Of a stretch of DNA of 64,000 nucleotides, positions 56,612-64,000 are shown in pieces. This DNA is from Stenocarpella maydis (lineage: Eukaryota > Ascomycota > Sordariomycetes > Diaporthales > Diaporthaceae). The first letter of the stretch is position 1. Every line of letters begins with the position of its first letter. A program made the position numbers and the translations under genes. Location of the stretch: the NCBI GenBank assembly GCA_002270565.1, contig NQMI01000006.1, positions 578,244 through 642,243 on the forward strand, given 5' to 3'. The notes beneath the pieces are model-generated. The model saw only the letters and a list, made by a program, of their open reading frames with translations. It ran no database searches and was not told the origin of the DNA.

Positions 56612-57053
56612 GAGAGGGGAAGTTGGACGGTTTAAAAGTCTAAGCGGTTTAAATTTCTAAACGGTTTAGAGGAAGGAGAAGAAGAAGGGGGCCCTTTGGC
56701 ATCAATTCTGGCCGAGAAAGAATTAAATTCTGAGCTGAAAATTATATATAAAGCCTAAGATATCTTTTTCTTGTTACTTATTTTTCTGAATTCCCTTCCC
56801 TTTTCCTCTCTTCCCCCCCCCTCCCTCCCCTCCATTCTGCCCTGGTAGAGGTGTTGACCCTGCTTAAGTGGCAAGGGTGTTGATATTAAAGGAGGAAGGA
56901 GCGCCTTCCTCCCTAGAGGCTGGATGTACGTACCTAGGTACCTAGGTACTCACCTTGTGTAAACCACGCTAAACCTGCTTAGACCGCTCCAGAGTTTTAA
57001 ACCGTTTAGATATTTAAACCGCTTAGGAAATTTAAACGGTCCGCCTTCCTCTC
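56612..57053. mobile_element. MITE-like element with ~59-bp terminal inverted repeats
   Basis: The left end (56612-56670) and the reverse complement of the right end (56995-57053) share the blocks GAGAGG, GGACNG, TTTAAA, CTAAGCGGTTTAAAT, TCTAAACGGTTTA in the same order. Each arm repeats a GGTTTA-type motif three times, possible transposase-binding subterminal repeats. The interior is ~320 bp with no frame, a TATA-rich stretch (near 56740) and a CT-rich run. Total length ~440 bp fits a non-autonomous miniature inverted-repeat element. A target duplication was not resolved. Confidence 0.65.
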
Positions 57054-57540
57054 CTAGAATAAGCGGTGGCTGAACGTCTCAACCCCCGTTTAGAGACCCC
57101 TCACCACGCCGGTACAGGTGACTATCCCAGACATCAAAGAGCAAATAGCCCGTATTTTCGGCACAAGGGCGTACTAGAATTCTCTTGATTATGATTAAAA
57201 TTGATGCAATCATCTTCAGGTTGACTACCTGGGTACTTATTCCAGCGCATTGGCTGGCCGTATTGGCGGGCCGTTCTCGGATATCCCACACTGTAGAAGT
57301 TGTTGACTACCGCTGGTCCCTGATTCTGGCAGAACACCGTCGGTTAGTATGTTGGATGCAAGCGCTCAGGTAAATGAGCAGCTAGGCCATGCGTTCGAAG
57401 TTGCCGTCTTCTTTAGCTTTAATCCTCTCTCTACTCTAAGACAAATCCTTCTCCCTCGATTGCCTTGTCACCTCCATGTGTTATCTACAAGACTTCAATG
57501 GCTAGGAGGTCGGTGGTCCTCACAGCATCCTCATTTGCCA
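57054..57540. other. Intergenic region
   Basis: No gene supported. Confidence 0.4.
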
Positions 57541-58212
57541 TCAGGATCTTGATGTCCTGAATCCTGCGACGAGGAGCCGACTTCTTCCAGATGTCAGCTC
57601 ACCGTACGTGGCACAAGAGGCGTACACTTCCCTGCCGTGGAGGTAGTTGCGTTGCCGGTGGTTGTTCTGGAAAAAGACGCTGCAGAGGTAGCATTCAATG
57701 CCACCTTGGGATGCGTGGAACTGGTCGATCGCTTTGGCCATGGCCGTCGGAGCGATGGTCTCCTTGAAGGTTTCGAGCGGAGTGAGGGCGCGGTCCTCAA
57801 CGGCCTTATCATCATACCGCTCCTCTGCGCATCGGAGGCGCTCGTCTAGCTTTCTGTGGTTCCCGTCACGAGGAGATATGCTCAAAGCCTTTCCCTCGAA
57901 GACGATAGCGTTCTTTGGTCAAAGGTGCTCCTTCAGCTCATTCATTTCGTCTGGGGCGAAGAGGTGGATCAGAGCCTTTCGGACCTCATCAACGTCGTCG
58001 AAGAGGCGCCTCCTGAGCCGCACTCTGCATGAGGGGGCTCTGGCTTCGTGTCGGTATTGGGGGACTCGGCCCGGTGTGGACTTGGGAGGCGGCTTGGATG
58101 GAAGTAAAGAGTTAGCATTGGGAACTTGTATCCATTCCGGGCCGTCAAACCCAGCAGGCACGGTAAGGGACAAGGGGTGGTGCAAAGCAAACGGCTCTGT
58201 ACTGAGGTGCAC
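57541..58212 (-). pseudogene. Accessory gene, AxQGGIxxYL family member B, with one in-frame TGA
   Basis: One minus-strand frame stays open from 58212 to 57541 except for a single TGA at 57919-57921. Before the stop it reads VRLRRRLFDDVDEVRKALIH then LFAPDEMNELKEHL; after it PKNAIVFEGKALSISPRDGN. Further on comes TPLETFKETIAPTAMAKAID with QFHASQGGIECYL, the family core shared with 55322-55783. The TGA is what one C-to-T change in CGA (Arg) would make. Upstream (58230-58460) another segment with a basic patch (RRKRSIDGLNRQMPTKKPPS) probably belongs to an earlier exon. No known domain. Confidence 0.5.
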
Positions 58213-58739
58213 AAATACTTACTCGTATGATGATGGGTCGACGCAAGTCAACTGCAAAGCCGGCACTCACCACGGACGGCGGTTTCTTGGTTGGCATTTG
58301 GCGGTTGAGGCCGTCGATGGATCGTTTTCGCCGGGGTGGATGGGAAATGTATCGAGCTTCGACACAAAACGAATTTTGGGATGCTTGTTCCAATCTTTTG
58401 AATAGGCCCACATGCTTGTTTTGAACCTGCCTGTGTCCAGGGTGAAGATACGGCCGTTTCAAGTAACAAGGAGCAGTGGATGCACAAAGGCCTTACCCAA
58501 TGTCGCCCTGACCATAGACCGTGCATGTGAACCATCCTATTGACACAGGACCCCTGCGGCACAGAGCATGGCCAGTAAGGCAAACGTATACTACGTAATA
58601 TGTAATATCCCATGTCAAAACCCACGACTCGAGATTACGCCCAGCTAGATCTCCTGCTGGATATGGGTGAGCAGGTCTAACCCGCTCACAACACGCTCCT
58701 CGATCAACCACGGCCCCAGAAGGAGCTCACAAGCGAAAT
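58213..58739. other. Possible upstream exon and intergenic DNA
   Basis: 58230-58460 probably contains an upstream exon of the preceding minus-strand relic (GTGAGT donor near 58276). The remainder has nothing. Confidence 0.35.
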
Positions 58740-59082
58740 TCAGAGACATATGTTACTGCTGACAACGAAGTGCTGAATACCCTTCTCCGTACACCCGTAG
58801 CATGCGCACAGCTTGCATATATGTCAGTGACTGGGTATCCAGGTGTGTCTGAGTCCTGCTCACCTCCTCTCTGGCGAGCGTCTCGTTGTAGACATTGACG
58901 CAGCGCAACATCTCTGTGACGTTGCTACGCCGGATATATGCGGCGAAGCACGCGTTGGACATCATGACATCCCGACAGGCCTGTGTGGAGGCATCGCAGG
59001 GCGCCTCTTGGGCCGCTGCGGAGGAGCCTAGGGTGGCGAGGGCGGCGACCAGAGCCGGGGAGAAGAGCTTTGGCAAAAGCAT
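58740..59082 (-). CDS. Small cysteine-rich secreted protein, candidate effector
   Basis: Exon 1 (58864-59082) and exon 2 (58740-58811) join over a 52-nt intron (GTGAGC donor, CTGAC branch site, CAAG acceptor) to give 96 residues. A signal peptide is clear: a basic start, a hydrophobic core and an Ala-rich cleavage region (PALVAALATLGSSAAA) before QEAPCDA. The mature part has eight cysteines: C-x6-C, NAC, LRC, then LCACYGC and SNIC. Without splicing the frame stays open to 58753 but yields only five cysteines and an unremarkable tail, so the spliced form with an even number is preferred. Size, signal peptide and disulfide potential fit fungal small secreted proteins, including effectors. One N-glycosylation sequon (NVT) and another (NET) are present. 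The neighbourhood is repeat-rich and accessory. Confidence 0.7.
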
Positions 59083-59552
59083 TGTGAGAAGCCTCGAAGT
59101 TTTGTGGAAGCAGAGGTGCTACCCAAAAGAGAGAAACATTAACAGCTTGTCAATTGACTCTCTGGTCTGGGATTAAATACTTCGGACTTCTCATCTATGC
59201 CCGAGTGCCCAGACTGATTCGTTAGATTGGCATGCACTGCAACTTCTGGCTAATTGGAATGCACAGCATAAACGAGTTGTGCATTATCGCCTGTCTATTT
59301 AGGCGGAACTGCTATCTGATCAGATGAGTACAAATCATTCAATTTGACAGCCCATCCAAGGCATCATGCTGGTGGGATTGGAACCTCTGCCCCATGCGTC
59401 ATTTGTATGGAAAGACCGCCAGTGCGAAGAAGCCTCTCTTGGAATGATCTTTCTGGACAATGTTTCCAACCTCCTTCTTTCTCAACCCATTCTCCCTGTA
59501 CCCGTCTCTGTCGCGACAAATCATGTCGCTTTCTGCCCGTCTGCAGGAGTCT
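59083..59552. other. Intergenic region, promoter of secreted protein
   Basis: About 470 bases with no gene; the right portion lies just past the 3' end of the zinc-finger frame. Confidence 0.4.
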
Positions 59553-60032
59553 CTACTGCGCAATACGATCCTGCCTTTTCCGCCTCACCACCGCCTGCCA
59601 ACCTTGCTGCCGCATGATCTGTGTTATGAGTTGACTGATCTTAGAAGTTAGCGCATTCCGGTCTAGGCTCTCTGGACTTGGGGCATTAGGCGGCTGTACG
59701 ACTCCGAACTCCTCAAGGGTGGCTCTGTCTTCGGCTAGTAGTTCCCGGAGTAACTCTACCGTCTTCCTCTTGAGGTGGTTGACGTCTGTCGAGAAGGCGT
59801 TTTGGTGGTCGCGCCGGTAGGTGTCGTGGTACGAGCGTAGGTGGTCGTACACGTCGCTCGTCCTGGTTCCTTTGCTCCACCCGCACCTTGGGCACGCCCC
59901 TTTGCGGAACCGGTGGACATCCTCTTGGTGGCTTGTGAGGGCGTCCATATCCGCCATGGACTCGACTTCGGACTTGCTGCACCGGCTGCAGGCGAACTGT
60001 CCGTTGCTCAGAGGGAGCGGCGCGATCTCGCT
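59553..60032 (-). CDS. C2H2-like zinc-finger protein or exon, accessory
   Basis: The minus-strand frame is open from about 60032 and contains an ATG at 59957. It reads NGQFACSRCSKSEVESMADM then DALTSHQEDVHRF, followed by KGACPRCGWSKGTRTSDVYD then HLRSYHDTYRRDH. Both segments have C-x2-C...H-x4-H spacing, consistent with two C2H2-type zinc-binding units, the first split if translation begins at the ATG. A helical, charged C-terminal part ends KISQLITQIMRQQGWQAVVR. The preceding minus-strand gene (60108-60626) is 76 bases away and may be its 5' part, but I could not make the phases agree. It might bind nucleic acid. Confidence 0.45.
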   Translation of the reverse strand, partial: SEIAPLPLSNGQFACSRCSKSEVESMADMDALTSHQEDVHRFRKGACPRCGWSKGTRTSDVYDHLRSYHDTYRRDHQNAFSTDVNHLKRKTVELLRELLAEDRATLEEFGVVQPPNAPSPESLDRNALTSKISQLITQIMRQQGWQAVVRRKRQDRIAQ

Positions 60033-60107
60033 GGCCCTGTGAGGTTGCGTGGTCAGTACCGATGCACTTGTCTTCAGGCTGGCTTCTTGATTGAGGCACG
60101 GCTTGAA

Positions 60108-60626
60108 TTACTCTCCCAGTGTCTCTACATCGACGGTGGCGTCAAGTACCGCCTCGGGGGTCGTGTAGAGGGCTGTGTATGCCTCCGCCTTCGACTGGTT
60201 GACATGAAAGTATGGCTCGTAGTCGGTCATTACGTCGAAAACGAACCGCGAAACCTCTTCTGGGTTCAAGGTGAACCTTTGGAACCTGTTAGCTAAGCCA
60301 CTCGTGCCAACCACAAAAAACAATAACAAACAACTATACTTGGAGATTTTGCCTTACCCGACGTCCCCGGAGCCTGCCCTCTCGGCATTCCAACGCTACG
60401 CGACACGGAAAGCCGCGAACCCGGCGACCTGGGGCGAGGTTTGCAGCTCTTGGTAGTTGGGAGCCTCGACTGCGAGGCGGCGATAGCCAGCCTCGCCATC
60501 CAGGAAGAGGATCGCCACCTCCAACAGCAGGTTTCGGGAGTGCCAGTCGAATTCGGGCAGCGCCCGGTGCTGCTCGAGGATGGCACCAACCTCGTTGACG
60601 ATGTGCTTGACGACGAAAGAATCCAT
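60108..60626 (-). pseudogene. Two-exon accessory gene with a single in-frame TAG
   Basis: Exon 1 (60358-60626) and exon 2 (60108-60285) splice over a 72-nt GTAAGG...AACAG intron with exact phase 2, giving a 148-codon frame. It starts MDSFVVKHIVNEVGAILEQH, is helical and leucine-rich, and after the splice reads GFQRFTLNPEEVSRFVFDVM then TDYEPYFHVNQSKAEAY. One TAG (60396-60398) interrupts exon 1; beyond it RWNAERAGSGDV leads straight to the donor site. The sequence context (VA-stop-RW) suggests CAG to TAG. Everything else about the gene is intact, so it is either very recently disabled or the stop is recoded. No family recognised. Confidence 0.5.
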
Positions 60627-60688
60627 CTTTGTTGGTGGTCGCTCGTTGTTGGTGAGTGATGGGGGCTCGTCTTGGTGGACTGGTGTTT

Positions 60689-61093
60689 TCAAAGGTGGAG
60701 GGGCGATGGTGGGAGAGGCGGCTTGTGCTTCAAGGCGGATCCGCCGAGGCTGCGAGGGTGGGGCGCCTCACTCAAACACAGGTCCCTCGACCTCGCCAGT
60801 GTCGACTTTTGGACGAGGCCGGGGGGAGCTCCCCTTTGGGAGCGAGCCTCGTGGCTGTGGGGCCTCTCGGCTGTGCAGCCTTGTGGCTGTGGGGTCCTCT
60901 GTCCCCAGGAGCGACCAGTGCCCTCAACCTGTCCATGATACTCAGTCTGTCCCTGATTCTCCTGGTCCTGGTACTCCTGATCGTGATCCTCGGTCTGATT
61001 TGGTATTCCAGTGGCTTTGACAACGCAACCCCTCAACTTGTGAGTATGGCAATTCTGGCCATCCTTCAACAGAACCTCATGCCCGGGCTCCAT
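60689..61093 (-). CDS. PNQTED-repeat accessory protein, second copy
   Basis: A minus-strand open frame of 134 codons contains PNQTEDHDQEYQDQENQGQ then TEYHGQ, directly related to the decayed plus-strand gene near 32846-32930. The repeat is a five- to six-residue D/Q/E-Y-Q unit. No good ATG is seen at its 5' end, so it is probably an internal exon of a larger gene whose other parts lie to the right on the minus strand. The rest of the frame is Pro/Ser/Arg-rich and of uncertain reality. Unlike the other copy, the repeat here has no stop codon. Confidence 0.4.
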   Translation of the reverse strand: MEPGHEVLLKDGQNCHTHKLRGCVVKATGIPNQTEDHDQEYQDQENQGQTEYHGQVEGTGRSWGQRTPQPQGCTAERPHSHEARSQRGAPPGLVQKSTLARSRDLCLSEAPHPRSLGGSALKHKPPLPPSPLHL

Positions 61094-62059
61094 TACCAGC
61101 CATTTTCTTTATGGCTATACACCCTCTAGTGCCTGGTGATAACAAGGCTGAAGACCCCATTTCTCTTCCAAATTCCGGTGTTGCTAACTTGCTCCTTGTC
61201 TCTCATGCGCCAGTAGAACACCAAGGAGCATGAGAAGCTCGTATTCTGTGGAGGAGTATTTGGGCACCTCTGTGCCCTGGATATCCGAGGATTGAGCTAA
61301 TGGTGGATCTTGGTAGAGTCCAGTGGTGTCTTGAAAACCAGGAGGGCTCTGATTCGGGTGTGCAGGTCTGAAGTCCCGTCATGAAGGTTTCCCTATGGAC
61401 GTTCGAGGGCACGCAGCTTCTTGTCGACCCGACTGGACAATATTGACGATGCGGATGAGGATTATGATGTCGTTTCTTCAGCAGCAGCTACGCTCCGCAC
61501 ACTGGAGCTCTTCCCTTGCCTGATGCCCCTGCGTGATTATTCGTGGCTCCTTAATTCCTCGATGGGGAGTCATCCTGAGGTTGCAGGGCACCTCTGTGCC
61601 CGCTCCAACCGATCACTCTTCTGCATGATTCTACCCCTATGTCGTCCCGGTGACTGTCACAGCAACTCTCCCTTGCACGATGGCGCTCCTACCTTGTCTA
61701 AGGCACCTGAGTCCTTGACGGGAAACCAGTCTGGACCTTTGAGGGCACCTCCATGCCCGTGTTGCACCGCCAGTTGAGCTGTGTGGGCAGGGAAGGAAGA
61801 GGAAGAGGACGAAGGTAGACTGCGCCGAGTTGAAAGATATCGAAGGCTGCAACACAAGGTAGTGGAGGTCCAATTTATGGCAAGTTGCTGAGTTACTGGT
61901 CAGGATGGTCTGGAGGGACTGCGGCCAATTTGCAGGATGATCTTCGATGCTCATATATTTGCGCCTTGCCCTGAGGATTCCCTGAGCCTTGGGCATGATC
62001 ACCCCATCCTCTGGGGTGTATTTCTTGGTTTCTCTATGGCCTTGGTCTGCTTGCCACCC
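61094..62059. other. Region with possible broken exons
   Basis: Minus-strand segments look partly coding (for example the frame 61637-62089), but no spliced model holds. Nothing recognised. Confidence 0.35.
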
Positions 62060-62412
62060 ATAAGGCAGAGCCTCTCCGCCAGCTTTCACAGGGCCAGCTG
62101 GTATGTCCTCATCTTCTGGCGGCTCTCGAGAGCCTTTCTACTCCTTTTCCCTTGGACTTGTACATGGTGACGAAGAATTCTTCTGGAAGGCTAAGATGAT
62201 GTCAGTATATTTTTCAACCGAAAGGAGATAAGTTGGAGGTTCTCACAATTTCCGCGTTCTGACGATCGCAGCCTTCTGCTGCGGGGTCTGCTTGTTGTTC
62301 ACAAGGCAGAGCCGCCCCACCAGCTTTCGCAGGGCCAGCTGGTATGTCCTCATCTTCTGGCGGCTCTCGAGGGCCTTTTTACTCTTTACACCTTTGGTTT
62401 GTACACCACTGA
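62060..62412 (-). repeat. Duplicated ~110-bp exon-like unit
   Basis: Units at 62060-62170 and 62302-62412 are about 85-90% identical by eye (shared GGGCCAGCTGGTATGTCCTC and ATCTTCTGGCGGCTCTCGAG). On the minus strand both encode the same peptide pattern, KALESRQKMRTYQLALRKL and its near copy (LALPKL-type), followed by a basic stretch (GRLCLVNNKQT / ERLCLMGGKQT). This is a tandem duplication of a coding exon within an accessory gene. Confidence 0.65.
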
Positions 62413-62435
62413 GTCCGCTGCATTGTAGCAGCGGT

Positions 62436-63119
62436 TCAAGAAGCATCTGCCCACCAGTTGCCCTGCTGGTCCTTGTTCAGGCCAGCAGCGGCGGTCGGCA
62501 GCACCGTTGATACTGACGCCGGTGATCCCGGCGAGTGCGAGGCAGACGCGGTGACGGCTGCCGTCTCAGTCGTTTTTGTCGAGGGATTCAAGATCAAGAC
62601 CTGTCTGTCAGATGGCTTTCGTACCAGGACGACCCCGAATGGTATCGGCTTTCCAGAAATACCTTGTTGCTGCATCAGGCCTGCTGTGGCTGAAGGTGAG
62701 CTCCTCTGAGCTCTGGGTGACGACATCTTCCCTGCGCCGGGTGTGGCCTTGGAGCGTAGCGCTGCTTCAGGGCTCCTCTGAGTCCAATCCTGGACAGCCA
62801 ACACGACTCCACCAGCAGCTGCAGCTTCAGGTAGAGCGTGGGTGTCGTCATCGGAGTTGAGCTCGCTACTGACCCTTTGGTCGCTGACAGGTGAAGGGGC
62901 TCGATAGTGTTGTATACTACCGAACGGAGCATTGGGCCGGGCATGGTATTCGTTTGTCCCACACCGCGTTTGATAGGCAGGGATGCGCTTGATGGTAGCT
63001 GAGCTGGCGATCTTGCCAATTGGATTCATCTCTGGCGGCGGGGGTGGGGGTCTGGCCATGAAGACGAGGTTGCCGGCAAGAGACACGGCCGAATGGCTCT
63101 CGAGGAGACAGAGATCCAT
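62436..63119 (-). CDS. Accessory protein, Pro/Ser/Ala-rich, unidentified
   Basis: An open minus-strand frame of 227 codons starts MDLCLLESHSAVSLAGNLVF, with a second Met before a poly-Pro run (MARPPPPPPEMNPIGKI). The middle reads IPAYQTRCGTNEYHARPNAP, then a disordered acidic/Ala-rich stretch, then a short ordered-looking piece (PIPFGVVLVRKPSDRQVLIL). The latter looks like a beta hairpin. It ends NKDQQGNWWADAS. The neighbouring minus-strand open segment (63428-63805) may be an upstream exon. No family recognised. The composition is consistent with a real disordered fungal protein. Confidence 0.45.
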   Translation of the reverse strand: MDLCLLESHSAVSLAGNLVFMARPPPPPPEMNPIGKIASSATIKRIPAYQTRCGTNEYHARPNAPFGSIQHYRAPSPVSDQRVSSELNSDDDTHALPEAAAAGGVVLAVQDWTQRSPEAALRSKATPGAGKMSSPRAQRSSPSATAGLMQQQGISGKPIPFGVVLVRKPSDRQVLILNPSTKTTETAAVTASASHSPGSPASVSTVLPTAAAGLNKDQQGNWWADAS

Positions 63120-63427
63120 CGGGATGTTATGTCCAGTCTCCGCTAAACGCGTCTATGAGAGGGGAACTCGCAGGCCCAGGGTCGGACCCTCTGGTCCAGA
63201 TGGGCGCTTGCCATGGAATAGGCAGGTCGGATGAGCCAAAGACAGAATTTAGGCCACTGGGTATGCTCGAGCTGGCGCCCAGGGCGCTGAAGCTGCGGTT
63301 GCTAATCGTGAGGCTGACGGGGCGGTCGTCAGTGGCCAGGGGTCGGACACGGGTCTCGCCGATGGGGCCAGGTACGGTTCCGGATCCGGTGCGCCAATTG
63401 GATGTGACGAGGCTGGCCGGGGGGTTG

Positions 63428-63805
63428 TCAATGGCCAGGGGGCGCTGCTGCTCGAGCGCCCTCTTCTTCCACCAGCTGCGTCCTCGTCCGGCTAAGAGCC
63501 CTGAATGGCTCGTTTGGCTTCAGAAAAGAGCCGTTTTCCGAGAAGACTCTTGCCATGTAGTCGCGGGAGATGCGGCGGTACGACCTTGCCTCTAGCCGCC
63601 ACTCGACGGACGGCTCCGTGATGAGGAGGTCCTCGATACTGTGGCCCATGTAGAGGACCATCAGGACTAGGCGGTGGTAGAAACGGCCGAGCATCTTGGC
63701 ATAGTCACCCCAGGAAAGGCCGTCGACGACCTGGTCCTGCTTGATCAGCCGCCACTTCCTCAGGGTGGCGAAGTCGGTGGTCTTGAGAGGCACTGCGTGG
63801 AGCAA
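63428..63805 (-). CDS. Helical accessory exon, unidentified
   Basis: A minus-strand open segment, markedly protein-like, reads TTDFATLRKWRLIKQDQVVD then GLSWGDYAKMLGRFYHRLVL, followed by MVLYMGHSIEDLLITEPSVE and RSYRRISRDYMARVFSENG. It is rich in aromatic and charged helix-type residues, so a folded domain is likely. No clear ATG starts it at 63805, so an upstream exon is expected. It may belong with the gene at 62436-63119; the intervening 300 bases carry a same-direction Pro/Ala-rich frame with two stops. Confidence 0.45.
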   Translation of the reverse strand: MLHAVPLKTTDFATLRKWRLIKQDQVVDGLSWGDYAKMLGRFYHRLVLMVLYMGHSIEDLLITEPSVEWRLEARSYRRISRDYMARVFSENGSFLKPNEPFRALSRTRTQLVEEEGARAAAPPGH

Positions 63806-63922
63806 TCCCGAGGATGGTTCCCATCTCGACAGCAGAGCCGAGGCTTCCTTTAACCCTGAAAGCCCCTGTGGGCTTTAGTGGGAGCCAGAACCACCGGTGT
63901 TGACAAGGCAACAACTCGAGGA

Positions 63923-64000
63923 ATGGATTCTGACCAGAAGGGGGACTCTCTGATTTGGCTCGACGCCAAGCGACTCAGGGAGTTGAAAGAAGGTGAGAAG
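63923..64000 (+). CDS. Start of a gene cut by the window edge
   Basis: ATG at 63923 opens MDSDQKGDSLIWLDAKRLRE, a compositionally normal coding start, followed by a GTGAG donor-like site at about 63992. If real, this is the first short exon of a plus-strand gene lying outside the window, divergent from the minus-strand accessory genes. Confidence 0.35.
   Translation, partial: MDSDQKGDSLIWLDAKRLRELKEGEK

Overview
The window looks like nuclear DNA of a filamentous ascomycete, most likely a Sordariomycete. Genes carry short (about 50-125 nt) GT...AG introns with CTAAC/CTGAC-like branch sites. Recognisable products are eukaryotic housekeeping proteins (Pam17, Uba4, a NEDD8/SUMO-type C48 protease, Slx9). 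Several blocks are AT-rich and gene-free in the way repeat-induced point mutation (RIP) leaves them. No bacterial operon, tRNA, rRNA or CRISPR array was seen.

Region 1 (about 1-39.4 kb) is a core-like segment. In order it holds: a type II membrane protein (1420-3006, +); an SMP-30/gluconolactonase-like enzyme (8082-9201, +); a long disordered basic protein with a helical C-terminus (9639-12999, +); a C48 deneddylase-like protease in five exons (14974-16467, +); the ribosome-biogenesis factor Slx9 (17606-18307, -); Uba4 (18728-20468, +); Pam17 (20864-21830, -); a chromodomain protein (22937-24844, +); an RRM-like fungal protein (25569-27762, -); and, after a decayed gene and a degraded transposon, a large YIL108W-type metalloproteinase homologue (36428-39424, -) whose zinc motif has Gln in place of the catalytic Glu.

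Region 2 (about 39.4-64 kb) is an accessory compartment. I see one conserved-looking small membrane protein (54045-54440, -) and one small cysteine-rich secreted protein (58740-59082, -). Around them are fragments of lineage-specific genes, many of which splice cleanly but carry isolated in-frame TAG or TGA codons. They include a cytosine-C5-methyltransferase-like relic, an F-box-like relic, two members of a family sharing an AxQGGIxxYL motif, and a C2H2-like zinc-finger piece. One further family has a copy in each region.

Mobile DNA: two degraded DNA transposons share GC-rich terminal inverted repeats (33955-35890 and 50574-51525). The first carries a nested solo LTR with a perfect 5-bp target duplication (34611-34815). 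A small MITE-like inverted-repeat element lies at 56612-57053. The core genes do not form a pathway together. The protein-modifier pair (Uba4 for the Urm1 route, the C48 protease for NEDD8/SUMO) are close neighbours, but that is probably chance synteny.
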